Shown here in pieces: positions 15,651 to 23,803 of a DNA stretch of 47,878 bases (position 1 is its first letter; every line of letters begins with the position of its first letter). This stretch comes from Clostridiales bacterium DTU083 (GTDB taxonomy: Bacteria > Bacillota > Clostridia > Caldicoprobacterales > DTU083): assembly GCA_001512915.1 (NCBI GenBank), contig LFTC01000058.1, forward strand, positions 50,825-98,702. The letters run 5' to 3'. The position numbers and the translations under genes are program-made. The notes under the pieces were generated by a model. That model made no database searches. It saw only the letters and a program-made list of their open reading frames with translations, and was not told where the DNA came from.

Positions 15651-16745
15651 TTACACGTTGAATCTGAACAGAATAACATCGCCGTCTTCAACTATATAAT
15701 CCCGGCCTTCTGACCGGACCAGGCCTTTTTCTCTGGCAGCGGCAAAGGAGCCGGCTTCCATTAAGGCATCATAATGTATTACTTCTGCACGTATGAAACC
15801 TCGTTCAAAATCGGAATGAATTTTTCCGGCAGCCTGGGCAGCTTTTGTGCCTTTTTTGATGGTCCAGGCACGTGATTCTTTAGGGCCGGCAGTCAGGAAA
15901 CTGATCAGCCCAAGCAGGCTGTAACAGCGCTTAACCAATCTGTCAAGGCCGGATTCATTTATGCCAAGTTCCTTAAGAAAAGCCATTTTTTCTTTTTCAT
16001 CCAGCTGGGCAATCTCTTCTTCCACCTTGGCGCTGATTACCAGCACTTCAGATTGTTCCTTTTGAGCATATTCCAATACACGTTTTACCATGGGAATGCT
16101 TTCCGGGTCGGCAAGCAGATCATCCTCCGATATGTTGGCCGCATAAATAACCGGCTTGGATGTCAGAAGAAACATCTGCTCCACTCTATGGGCTTCTTCT
16201 TCAGTATAGGAAATATTGCGGGCAGGGATGCCTTTCTCCAGGTTTTCCTTGATTTTCTCCATCAGATCAAGATCAGCCTGGTATTTTTTTTCGCCCTTCA
16301 GCGCTTTTCGTGTCTTTTCCATGCGTTTTTCCAGGCTTTCCAAATCAGCAAAAATCAGTTCCAGATTTATGGTTTCAATATCACGGACCGGGTCAATGGT
16401 TTCATCAACATGGGTAATGTTGGTATCTTCAAAACATCTTACTGTATGAACAATGGCATCCACTTCTCTTATATGGGACAAAAATTTATTGCCCAGGCCT
16501 TCTCCCCGGCTGGCGCCCCGGACCAGGCCTGCTATATCCACAAACTCTATTATCGTGGGAACTATTCTTTCGGACTTATACATTTCAGCAAGCTTCTCCA
16601 GGCGTTCATCCGGAACTGCTGCTACTCCTATATTGGGTTCTATAGTGCAAAAGGGGTAGTTTGCCGATTCTGCTCCTGCCTTGGTTATGGCATTAAACAA
16701 TGTGCTTTTGCCTACATTGGGAAGTCCTACAATTCCTAGCTTCAT
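15651..16745 (-). CDS. ychF: Redox-regulated ATPase/GTPase YchF (Obg family)
   Basis: The 364-residue protein is a textbook YchF: P-loop GLPNVGKST (7-15), G3-region DIAGLVRGAS, a NxxE specificity motif (NISEDD) in place of NKxD, which explains ATP preference in this family, a coiled-coil insertion around 130-190, and a C-terminal TGS domain (about 280-362). YchF binds ribosomes and is linked to stress responses and translation initiation choice. GGAG precedes the ATG by 8 bases, and a strong promoter lies upstream. Confidence 0.95.
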   Translation of the reverse strand: MKLGIVGLPNVGKSTLFNAITKAGAESANYPFCTIEPNIGVAAVPDERLEKLAEMYKSERIVPTIIEFVDIAGLVRGASRGEGLGNKFLSHIREVDAIVHTVRCFEDTNITHVDETIDPVRDIETINLELIFADLESLEKRMEKTRKALKGEKKYQADLDLMEKIKENLEKGIPARNISYTEEEAHRVEQMFLLTSKPVIYAANISEDDLLADPESIPMVKRVLEYAQKEQSEVLVISAKVEEEIAQLDEKEKMAFLKELGINESGLDRLVKRCYSLLGLISFLTAGPKESRAWTIKKGTKAAQAAGKIHSDFERGFIRAEVIHYDALMEAGSFAAAREKGLVRSEGRDYIVEDGDVILFRFNV

Positions 16746-16783
16746 TTGTCTTCTCCAGCTTTCTTCTTATAGTACAAAAAAAT

Positions 16784-16812
16784 ATTATATACTATTTTAT
16801 CCCATGTATCAA
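16784..16812 (-). promoter_or_regulatory. Promoter of ychF
   Basis: On the minus strand TTGATA (16807-16812), a 17-base spacer and TATAAT (16784-16789) form a near-consensus sigma-A promoter about 40 bases from the ychF ATG. Confidence 0.75.
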
Positions 16813-16842
16813 CCGAAATGATTTACAGCATATAAGTAAATT

Positions 16843-17160
16843 TTATAGCAGCTGGAGCAGGGCGGAAATGATTATGCCAGTAAAAACGGTAAGGAAAAGA
16901 TTTTTTGTTTTGGCTGCCAGAACCATGCAGGGAATGGCAGCCAGCAGGGCAGTATTATCCAGCGACAGGGAGAAAGAACCATTGGTTAATAGCAGGGAAG
17001 GAAAAAGGAGGGCCGAGAGAACGGCAACGGGTATATGCTTCAGCCAGCGGACCAACAGGGGAGGAAGGTTTATTCGGGTTAATACAACCAGGGGAATAAT
17101 CCGGGGCAATTGGGTGACTATACTCATGCCGATTATAATAAATAAAATTTCTTTTTTCAT
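16843..17160 (-). CDS. azlD: Branched-chain amino acid exporter small subunit (AzlD family)
   Basis: A 105-residue protein with three to four hydrophobic segments and the AzlD-type start TQLPRIIPLVVL. AzlD is the small partner of AzlC in exporting branched-chain amino acids or analogues. Its start overlaps the azlC stop by 4 bases, showing translational coupling. Confidence 0.85.
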   Translation of the reverse strand: MKKEILFIIIGMSIVTQLPRIIPLVVLTRINLPPLLVRWLKHIPVAVLSALLFPSLLLTNGSFSLSLDNTALLAAIPCMVLAAKTKNLFLTVFTGIIISALLQLL

Positions 17161-17825
17161 TTTTCTATTAACACTCCTACGCTTGCAGCTGTCATAGTTG
17201 CAGCAATGATGTTGAAATTATCTTTCAGTACAAATGCCAGGGCTGTGGATAAAATACCTGCTGCCAGGGCTACCAATATATCCTTCTTGTTTTTAAGCTG
17301 CATAAAGAGCAGGGCAATAAACATGGCAGGCAGGGCAAAATCCAGACCCCATTTTTCTGGGTTGGTAATACGGGTTCCCAGCAGGCAGCCGGTAACGGTA
17401 GCAAAGATCCAGCTGGCATGGGAAAGGCAGTGCAATCCTATGTAAAATGCGGGAGTTACCTTTCCTGATGAGGCTTCAGGATAGCCTGCTGCAAAGGTTT
17501 CATCGGTTATGCCCGTGCTGATCCAGGCCAGGACAGGTGAAGATATATGTTTCAGATAAGGTGCAAGGGATGCACTCATAAGCAGATGGCGCAGGTTAAC
17601 CAGAAAGGTAGTCAGTATTATAGCCGCTGATGCGGCTCCCGACGATATCATGGCCGAAGCGATAAACTGCGCGGAACCTGCATATACAAGAAAAGATAAG
17701 AAGAAAACATCCAGAGCAGTCAGCCCCTGCTGTGCCGCCAGTATGCCGAAGGCCATGCCCAGAGGCAGATAGCCTAGAGCAATAGGAAATGCGGTTTTCA
17801 AACCCCTTAAGATGTCTTTTTTCAT
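17157..17825 (-). CDS. azlC: Branched-chain amino acid exporter large subunit (AzlC family)
   Basis: A 222-residue membrane protein with the AzlC motifs LPLGMAFGILA near residue 20, YAGSAQFIA about 48-56 and TDETFA about 107. It would form the export channel with AzlD. An AzlB/Lrp-type regulator is not adjacent. A good promoter lies about 45 bases upstream. Confidence 0.88.
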   Translation of the reverse strand: MKKDILRGLKTAFPIALGYLPLGMAFGILAAQQGLTALDVFFLSFLVYAGSAQFIASAMISSGAASAAIILTTFLVNLRHLLMSASLAPYLKHISSPVLAWISTGITDETFAAGYPEASSGKVTPAFYIGLHCLSHASWIFATVTGCLLGTRITNPEKWGLDFALPAMFIALLFMQLKNKKDILVALAAGILSTALAFVLKDNFNIIAATMTAASVGVLIEK

Positions 17826-17867
17826 AGCATTAATCTCCTGTCTATAAATATAAGTTGATAATGAATA

Positions 17868-17895
17868 ATTATAACTATCATAATGAAATTTGCAA
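17868..17895 (-). promoter_or_regulatory. Promoter of azlCD
   Basis: On the minus strand TTGCAA (17890-17895), a 16-base spacer and TATAAT (17868-17873). Confidence 0.6.
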
Positions 17896-18000
17896 CTTTA
17901 GGCAAGAATAAGCTGATGGAAAATGTTTTATAGTATGGAATTTGTTTATAATAATTTTAATGCAAGTTATTCTTGTGATAAGCAAAGGAGGCATCCATGG

Positions 18001-18501
18001 ATGAAAACCGTGCATTTTACATATGAGGATATAATAGGTTATGCAATCCTGATTGAGCGGAGGGGCATCGCGCTTTATGCCGAGGCCGCTGAGGCGGTAA
18101 AAAATGAACCTGGCCGAAATATCCTGCTTCATCTTGCAGAACAGGAAAGGCAGCATGAAAAATACTTTATGCAGCTTCAGAAGGAAGTAAGTTCTAAAAA
18201 CGGCCGCGTGGTAGAAATGGATGACCAGGTTGTCGGTTATCTTGCCGCTCTGGCTGAAAGCGAGATTTTTGCCGATGACGGCAGGCCTTATGATCAAAAG
18301 TTCGAGACCCTTCAGGATGTAATAGAATTCGGTATGCAGACTGAAAAGGATTCAATCCTTTTTTATGTGGAGCTTTCCAGGCTCAACTGGGAAGAAAGCA
18401 CGAAAAATATTCTCCAGTCCATAATACAGGAAGAGAAAAGGCACCTGGTTCAGCTGGTTGAATTAAGGGACTTAATTGAAGAACGGGGAGTATATTATTG
18501 A
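18001..18501 (+). CDS. Ferritin-like diiron protein (rubrerythrin family, no rubredoxin domain)
   Basis: A 166-residue four-helix protein with the complete diiron ligand pattern: E19, E49xxH52, E115 and E145xxH148. There are no CxxC pairs, so the rubredoxin domain of full rubrerythrins is absent. A role in peroxide reduction or iron handling in an anaerobe is likely. The frame extends upstream, but AAAGGAGG (17984-17991) lies 9 bases before ATG 18001. An out-of-frame ATG at 17997, only 5 bases from the Shine-Dalgarno, opens a 9-codon ORF and could compete for initiation. It converges tail to tail with the chromate transporter genes with no gap. Confidence 0.8.
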   Translation: MKTVHFTYEDIIGYAILIERRGIALYAEAAEAVKNEPGRNILLHLAEQERQHEKYFMQLQKEVSSKNGRVVEMDDQVVGYLAALAESEIFADDGRPYDQKFETLQDVIEFGMQTEKDSILFYVELSRLNWEESTKNILQSIIQEEKRHLVQLVELRDLIEERGVYY

Positions 18502-19062
18502 TCAAATCCAGACATAGAATACAATTCCCAGTGCGGCGCTTAAAATAATCATTAGTGCAGGATGAATTTTAAACTTAAAAATTGAGACTAATGCAATTAT
18601 AAAAATTGCTATGCTTCTCCAATTGATGCCATGTAACCAGCTGCCCACTGCATGCGGGAAAAAGGCATTTCTGATAATCATAAAAGCAGATGAAGCAATC
18701 AGGCCGATGACTGCAGGGCGCAGACCGGACAAGACAGCTTGTACGATATGATGATCCTTCACTTTGGCAAAATATCTGGCTATAAGCACTACAATAATAA
18801 AGGATGGCGTTATAACTCCTAAAGTGGCAGCTGCGCCTCCAAGCAGTCCTGTCTGCTGAACGCCTATAAATGTGGCGGAATTTATGGCAAATGGGCCTGG
18901 TGTCATTTCTGATATGGCTATAATATCAATGACCCCTTCCAGGCTAAGCCAGTTTCGACGGGTAATCTCCTGGGTTATAAGGGGTATCATGGCATAACCT
19001 CCCCCTATGGTAAAGAGACCGATTTTAGCAAAAATCAGGTATAACTCAATTAATATCCGCAT
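18502..19062 (-). CDS. Half-size chromate transporter (CHR family), second of pair
   Basis: A 186-residue protein of the short-chain CHR family: FTIGGGYAMIPLI near the N terminus, TPGPFAINSATFIG about 54-67, then several hydrophobic segments. Short CHR proteins usually act as pairs encoded together. It begins 3 bases after the stop of the upstream paralogue. Chromate or sulfate-like anion transport is the family role; the physiological anion is unknown. Confidence 0.85.
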   Translation of the reverse strand: MRILIELYLIFAKIGLFTIGGGYAMIPLITQEITRRNWLSLEGVIDIIAISEMTPGPFAINSATFIGVQQTGLLGGAAATLGVITPSFIIVVLIARYFAKVKDHHIVQAVLSGLRPAVIGLIASSAFMIIRNAFFPHAVGSWLHGINWRSIAIFIIALVSIFKFKIHPALMIILSAALGIVFYVWI

Positions 19063-19065
19063 GAT

Positions 19066-19638
19066 TTACCTTCCTTTTTCATGTGCTTTGATGTTGCGCA
19101 CAGCCATGGCAGCAAGTCCTAAGACGGCTGCTGTGACAAGCACCAGGATTGCTGATGCTCCGAATACTGTCAGAGCCAGAAATGCGCCCGCGGCAAGAAT
19201 AAACGCAAAGACGCTCTTTAATGCTGTTTTTCCCAGCCTGTATACCACACTGCTCATAAGGGCAGCTACTCCGGCCTGGATACCGTAAAATGCCTCATTA
19301 ACAAAGGGATAATTCTTAAAACCATAAAAAAACAAGGCTATTACAGTCAAAACAATATATGATGGCAGCACAACCCCTATGGTGGCCGCCACAGCTCCTG
19401 CCAGGCCGGCTATCCGGTATCCTACGAAGGTGGAGGAATTGACAGCTATGACACCGGGAGCGGATTGGACGATGGCAAATATGTCTAAAATCTCATCGCT
19501 CTCAATCCACTTGTTTTTTTCAACAATTTCCCTCTGGATGTAGGGGATCATAGCGTATCCACCGCCAAAGGTAAAGGCGCCGATTCTGAAAAATACTGTG
19601 AACAGTTTCAGGGATTTTTTCAATGTTTCTTTGTTCAT
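19066..19638 (-). CDS. Half-size chromate transporter (CHR family), first of pair
   Basis: A 190-residue paralogue of the downstream gene, with matching FTFGGGYAMIPYI and APGVIAVNSSTFVG motifs. It starts the two-gene operon behind AAGGAGAC and a near-consensus promoter. The two halves probably assemble with opposite topology, as described for other short CHR pairs. Confidence 0.85.
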   Translation of the reverse strand: MNKETLKKSLKLFTVFFRIGAFTFGGGYAMIPYIQREIVEKNKWIESDEILDIFAIVQSAPGVIAVNSSTFVGYRIAGLAGAVAATIGVVLPSYIVLTVIALFFYGFKNYPFVNEAFYGIQAGVAALMSSVVYRLGKTALKSVFAFILAAGAFLALTVFGASAILVLVTAAVLGLAAMAVRNIKAHEKGR

Positions 19639-19670
19639 TTGCCTGTCTCCTTAATATACAGTTCCCTTAC

Positions 19671-19699
19671 AGTATAGATATAAAGCAATAATTTTACAA
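19671..19699 (-). promoter_or_regulatory. Promoter of the chromate transporter pair
   Basis: On the minus strand TTGTAA (19694-19699), a 17-base spacer and TATACT (19671-19676). Confidence 0.65.
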
Positions 19700-19734
19700 G
19701 AAAACAGCAAAAATTATGGAAGAATGCTGCTTGC

Positions 19735-19764
19735 TTGACAGGGTTTTCCCGGCTTTTATAGAAT
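19735..19764 (+). promoter_or_regulatory. Promoter of the cbiMQO operon
   Basis: Consensus TTGACA (19735-19740) is followed by TATAGAAT: TATAGA at 19757 with a 16-base spacer or TAGAAT at 19759 with 18. The leader to cbiM is only about 40 bases and holds no cobalamin or NiCo riboswitch. Confidence 0.7.
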
Positions 19765-19806
19765 AGGGTTAGATATGCCATTTGTGAAAAGAAGGAGGGC
19801 GCCGTA

Positions 19807-20484
19807 ATGAGTCATATTCATCTGCCGGATGGCGTGATCTCACCGGTTTGGTGGGTTACAGCCTGGATTATCTGCCTGTTGTTGATCCTGTTTTTTGCGA
19901 GAAGATTGAAAAAAGGCGGAGATATAAGGCGCAAAATTCCATTTATCGGAGTTGTGGGCGCCCTGATGCTGATATTCATGTCGATTCCTTTGGGCTTTAT
20001 TCCAGTACATTTAAGCCTGGCAGTTCTCTGCGGAATTCTGGCCGGACCTGAGCTGGGATTCACAGCTGTATTTGCTGTAAACACCATACTTTCCCTCATG
20101 GGGCATGGGGGTTTTACAACCATCGGGCTTAATGCCTTGATCATGGGCGGAGAAGCGGTTTTGGGCAGCCTGATATTCAAAAATTTATCCCGCCGTCTGG
20201 ACGCTTTGGCTTCTTCTGTGATTGCCAATATCATAGCTTTGGCTTTGTCAACGGCTTTGATGGTTCTAGTCGTCAGTTCTGCTGTCGGCCTGACACATGC
20301 CCTGCCCATCCATGATTCAGAAGGAGCAGTTGAAAATATCAGGTTTTTATCCCTGGCTGGCTGGGGCGCTGTTTACTTGATAATAGTCCTGGGAATTATT
20401 ACAGAATCCTTTATAACCGGCCTGATTGTACGCTTTTTCTCTAAGGTCAGGCCTGACCTGTTGAATTCGGCAATAAAAAATTGA
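19807..20484 (+). CDS. cbiM: ECF transporter S/M component for cobalt or nickel (CbiM family)
   Basis: A 225-residue membrane protein starting MSHIHLPDG, the His-rich metal-binding N terminus of CbiM/NikM; removal of the initiator Met before Ser would bring the first His to position 2. Internal motifs GPELGF, GHGGFTTIGLN and MGGEA fit the family. No separate CbiN gene follows and the length leaves little room for a fused one, so the transporter is either CbiN-independent or uses a distant partner. AAGGAGGG precedes the ATG. Cobalt is favoured by the downstream MetH-like gene, but nickel is possible. Confidence 0.85.
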   Translation: MSHIHLPDGVISPVWWVTAWIICLLLILFFARRLKKGGDIRRKIPFIGVVGALMLIFMSIPLGFIPVHLSLAVLCGILAGPELGFTAVFAVNTILSLMGHGGFTTIGLNALIMGGEAVLGSLIFKNLSRRLDALASSVIANIIALALSTALMVLVVSSAVGLTHALPIHDSEGAVENIRFLSLAGWGAVYLIIVLGIITESFITGLIVRFFSKVRPDLLNSAIKN

Positions 20485-20496
20485 GAGGCGGATACT

Positions 20497-21210
20497 ATGC
20501 ATCTGGCAGCTATTGATTATATGGCAAATAACGGTGATAGTTTTCTTCACCGGGCCCGGCCTCTTACCAAGGTTGTAATTTCTTTTTTGTTTTTAATCAG
20601 CCTGGTAATCTCAAATCATTTATACAAGGCAGCGGTTTTGCTGGTCGTTACAATAATCCTGATTTTCTTATCCAAGGTGAATATAAGGCAGATATTGCAT
20701 CTGGCTGCCTATCCCCTTGTCTTCAGCCTCATATTTGCCTTTATCCGCATGCAGCAGTCATGGGTTTTGGGAGTATTGGTACTTATGAAGGCACTGGGGG
20801 CAGCTTTGAATATGCTGCTGCTGCTGGCTACTACTCCTTACACAGATTTGTTCGGCCTTCTTTCCTTTTTTTTGCCGAGCGTAATAGTAGATGTTTTTCT
20901 GTTTACATATCGGTCTTTATTCATTTTGCTGGAGAAATTGGAAAATATGGTAAAAAACATTCGCTTAAGGGGCGGCTTTCATCCCAGCAGGCTGTTTTTT
21001 AACCTAAAAAACCTGGCTGGTGCTGTGGGCGTTATGACCATACATGCCTTTGATATGAGCGAGAGGCTGTACCGCATATATTCCCTCAGGGGATATGAGG
21101 GTAAGATTCCCATTGACAATGAATGGCAGCCGCCGAGTCTTGCAGACGGCTTGTTATTTTTATTTGCACTGATTGTTCTGACAGGAGTGTTGATACCATG
21201 GAACATTTGA
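20497..21210 (+). CDS. cbiQ: ECF transporter T component (CbiQ family)
   Basis: A 237-residue membrane protein of the EcfT/CbiQ family. It has the hydrophobic helices and the two cytoplasmic coupling-helix motifs with conserved Arg (RLRGG near 158-162 and a YSLRGYEG segment near 195), which contact the ATPase. It transmits ATP hydrolysis in CbiO to CbiM. It starts 12 bases after cbiM and overlaps cbiO by 13 bases. Confidence 0.87.
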   Translation: MHLAAIDYMANNGDSFLHRARPLTKVVISFLFLISLVISNHLYKAAVLLVVTIILIFLSKVNIRQILHLAAYPLVFSLIFAFIRMQQSWVLGVLVLMKALGAALNMLLLLATTPYTDLFGLLSFFLPSVIVDVFLFTYRSLFILLEKLENMVKNIRLRGGFHPSRLFFNLKNLAGAVGVMTIHAFDMSERLYRIYSLRGYEGKIPIDNEWQPPSLADGLLFLFALIVLTGVLIPWNI

Positions 21211-22046
21211 TAAAGGTCCACTGTCTTCGGCACATATACCCGGATAAAACCGAGGTGAATATATGCGGGTTGGATTTTGTGGTAAAGCCTGGAGAACGGG
21301 TTGTTGTTCTAGGACCCAACGGAGCAGGGAAAACAACTCTTTTATCCCACATACTGGGTTTGCTGAAACCGGTGGAGGGCCAGGTGGAAGTATTGGGTAT
21401 GCAGCCCCACAAGCATTTCAACCAGGTGCGGAAACATATCGGGGTTGTGTTTCAGAATGTGGATGAACAGATTATCGGGCCCAGGGTTCTTGATGATATT
21501 GCATTTTCACTTCGCAATGAAGGCTTCAGCAGACAGCAGGTGGAAGAAAAGGTGGGGGAAATAGCTGCCATGCTGGGGATAGAGGATATTTTAAATAAAA
21601 TACCTCATTATCTAAGCGGCGGCCAGAAGAAAAAGGTGGCTCTGGCAGGCGCTATATCCATGATGCCCGAAATTCTCATATTGGACGAACCCTTTAACGG
21701 TCTGGATCCAAAATCAAAAGATGAAATGATTGACTTGCTGAACCGCTTGAATCAGGAAAAAGGAATTACGCTGGTAATTACTACCCATGATATAAATATT
21801 GTGCCTGACATTGCTGACATCATCTATGTAATAAACAAGGGCTCCATCGTAACCAAGGGCAGCCTGAATGAGGTTTTTGGACAGGCGGACCTGCTCAGGG
21901 AGGCAAACCTGCAGCTGCCCGTATTGATGGAATTGTTTGACCGGCTGCGGAAAAAGGGCTATTCATTGGAACTGCCGGCAAATCTGGATGATGCAGAGGC
22001 TCAGCTGGAAAAGATTCTGTCTCCTGATAGAAGAGATTTAGATTAA
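21198..22046 (+). CDS. cbiO: ECF transporter ATPase (CbiO family)
   Basis: A 282-residue ABC ATPase: Walker A GPNGAGKTT (39-47), Q-loop around FQN (85-87), signature LSGGQ (139-143), Walker B ILILDEP (159-165) and a switch His in TTHD. It powers the cobalt/nickel ECF transporter. The frame is open farther upstream, but the ATG at 21198 has AGGAG 10 bases before it and matches the family start; it overlaps the end of cbiQ. Confidence 0.92.
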   Translation: MEHLIKVHCLRHIYPDKTEVNICGLDFVVKPGERVVVLGPNGAGKTTLLSHILGLLKPVEGQVEVLGMQPHKHFNQVRKHIGVVFQNVDEQIIGPRVLDDIAFSLRNEGFSRQQVEEKVGEIAAMLGIEDILNKIPHYLSGGQKKKVALAGAISMMPEILILDEPFNGLDPKSKDEMIDLLNRLNQEKGITLVITTHDINIVPDIADIIYVINKGSIVTKGSLNEVFGQADLLREANLQLPVLMELFDRLRKKGYSLELPANLDDAEAQLEKILSPDRRDLD

Positions 22047-22066
22047 ACTAAGAGGATGGGGTAAAG

Positions 22067-23740
22067 ATGAGCAGGGGCATATTTGAAAACCATGAACTGG
22101 TGTTTTTTGACGGTGCCATGGGCACCATGCTTCAGGAAAAAGGCTGGAACAATTCCAAACCGCCGGAAGTTTGCAACATGGTCAGGCCTGATCTGGTGGA
22201 GGAAGTACATGCAGAATATGCGGAGGCCGGCGCTGATATAATAACTGCCAATACCTTTGGTGCCAATTCTTTTAAATTAAAGCCATTAGGATATTTGCCG
22301 GAAGAAGTCATAAAACAAGCGGTGGCAATAGCCAAAAAAGCCGCAGGCAATAGGCTTGTTGCTTTGGATGTGGGGCCTCTGGGCCGTCTTATGGCTCCTA
22401 TGGGAGACTTGTCATTTCAGGAGGCTTATGAAGAGTTTGCCATTCAGGTAAAAGCAGGGCAGGACGCCGGTGCTGATCTTATATTAATTGAAACCATGTC
22501 GGACCTGTATGAAGCAAAGGCAGCGGTACTGGCTGCAAAAGAGAATTCCCGGCTTCCGGTTATATGCACCCTTACTTTTGATAAAAATGGAAGAACCCTG
22601 ATTGGAAATGATCCGCTTACGGCAGTCACGGTATTGGAAGCCCTGGGAGCTGATGCCCTGGGCATAAACTGTTCTCTTGGGCCGAAAGAAATGCTGCCTG
22701 TAGTGCAGCAGTTTACCGAGGCTGCTCATGTGCCTATACTGGTTCAGCCAAATGCAGGCGTTCCTGAATTAAAGGGTGGCAAACCCATTTACCCACTGGA
22801 CCCTGAAACCTTTGCAGATGCAGCGGTAAAGATGGCTGAAATGGGCGTTAAGCTGCTGGGCGGATGCTGCGGCACCAACCCTGGTTTTATCGGTGAACTG
22901 CGCAGCCGGCTGCATAAAAGAAAATGGAAAAAACCTGATAATCCGATAATTACGGCTGTTGCTTCTTCCCGGCAGACGGTATTGTTTGACAGCCGGATCC
23001 GGATTGTCGGAAACAGAATCAATCCTGCCTGTCTGCAGCATATGACTGAGTCACTGCAAAATGGAGATCTGAATTTTCTCTATGTAGAAGCATTGGTTCA
23101 GAAAGAGGCAGGCGCCGATTTAGTGGATATTAATGTATGCACGGTAGGGGTAAACGAAGCTGAAGCCATGAGGGACGCCGTCGGGCTTATCCAGTCTATG
23201 GTGCCGGTTCCCATGCAGTTAAGCAGTCAAAACTGCGAAGCATTGGAAGCAGGTGCCAGGGTGATAAACGGCAAGCCCCTTCTGAATTCCGTGGATGGAA
23301 CAAAACAATCCATGGATCAGATCCTTCCTATAGCAGCCAAATATGGGGCATGCCTCATCGGAAAAACTTCCGATGATAATGGAGTTCCCGAGAGTCCCGA
23401 AGAAAGGCTGGCTATAGCCGAAAGAATACTGGAGGCGGCCTTGTCTCATGGAATCAGGAAACAAGATTTGATTATAGACTGCATGGCAGAAAGCGCTGCC
23501 TTGAGGCTGGGCCTGGCTGAGACGACTCTGCGCACCGTTTCGCTGATCAAACAAAGACTTGGCCTTAAAACACTTTTGCATATTGGCGATATTTCCAAGG
23601 GAATGGAAAACAGGCAGAGATTGAATTCAGTATTCCTTGCAGCAGCTTTGGGAGCGGGGCTGGACTGTGCTGTAATGGATCCTGCCGCTGAAGAGATGGC
23701 AGATACCATCAGAGCATATAAGCAGGTATTTGAAAATTGA
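22067..23740 (+). CDS. MetH-like protein: homocysteine S-methyltransferase plus pterin-binding domains, no cobalamin domain
   Basis: The 557-residue protein has an N-terminal homocysteine methyltransferase barrel (about 1-285) with zinc ligands C202, C267 and C268 (NCSLG, GGCCGTNP), then a pterin-binding barrel (about 305-555) with DIN (354-356), NGKPLLNSV (401-409) and an NR..LN..FL segment. The cobalamin-binding and activation modules of full MetH are absent, so a separate corrinoid protein would be needed. In the pterin domain the catalytic Asn of the methyltetrahydrofolate methyltransferase motif (SNVS) appears as Asp508 (GDIS), and the usual DP pair of the preceding strand reads DC. It follows the cobalt/nickel ECF genes by 20 bases, consistent with a corrinoid link. 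Confidence 0.8.
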   Translation: MSRGIFENHELVFFDGAMGTMLQEKGWNNSKPPEVCNMVRPDLVEEVHAEYAEAGADIITANTFGANSFKLKPLGYLPEEVIKQAVAIAKKAAGNRLVALDVGPLGRLMAPMGDLSFQEAYEEFAIQVKAGQDAGADLILIETMSDLYEAKAAVLAAKENSRLPVICTLTFDKNGRTLIGNDPLTAVTVLEALGADALGINCSLGPKEMLPVVQQFTEAAHVPILVQPNAGVPELKGGKPIYPLDPETFADAAVKMAEMGVKLLGGCCGTNPGFIGELRSRLHKRKWKKPDNPIITAVASSRQTVLFDSRIRIVGNRINPACLQHMTESLQNGDLNFLYVEALVQKEAGADLVDINVCTVGVNEAEAMRDAVGLIQSMVPVPMQLSSQNCEALEAGARVINGKPLLNSVDGTKQSMDQILPIAAKYGACLIGKTSDDNGVPESPEERLAIAERILEAALSHGIRKQDLIIDCMAESAALRLGLAETTLRTVSLIKQRLGLKTLLHIGDISKGMENRQRLNSVFLAAALGAGLDCAVMDPAAEEMADTIRAYKQVFEN

Positions 23741-23769
23741 TTGCCATTTTTCTTCTTATCTAGTAAAAT
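23741..23769 (+). promoter_or_regulatory. Promoter of adk
   Basis: TTGCCA (23741-23746), a 17-base spacer and TAAAAT (23764-23769) lie immediately after the MetH-like gene. Confidence 0.55.
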
Positions 23770-23803
23770 TGTTCAAAGCAGATCATTTAAGGAGGATACT
23801 TGA

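Noticed and set aside
16053-16739. A 228-codon plus-strand frame antisense to ychF
   Set aside because: It is a mirror of a highly conserved gene; its residue pattern is typical of an antisense reading.
19640-19806. Possible cobalamin or NiCo riboswitch before cbiM
   Set aside because: The distance from promoter to start codon is only about 40 bases and none of the conserved aptamer boxes is visible.
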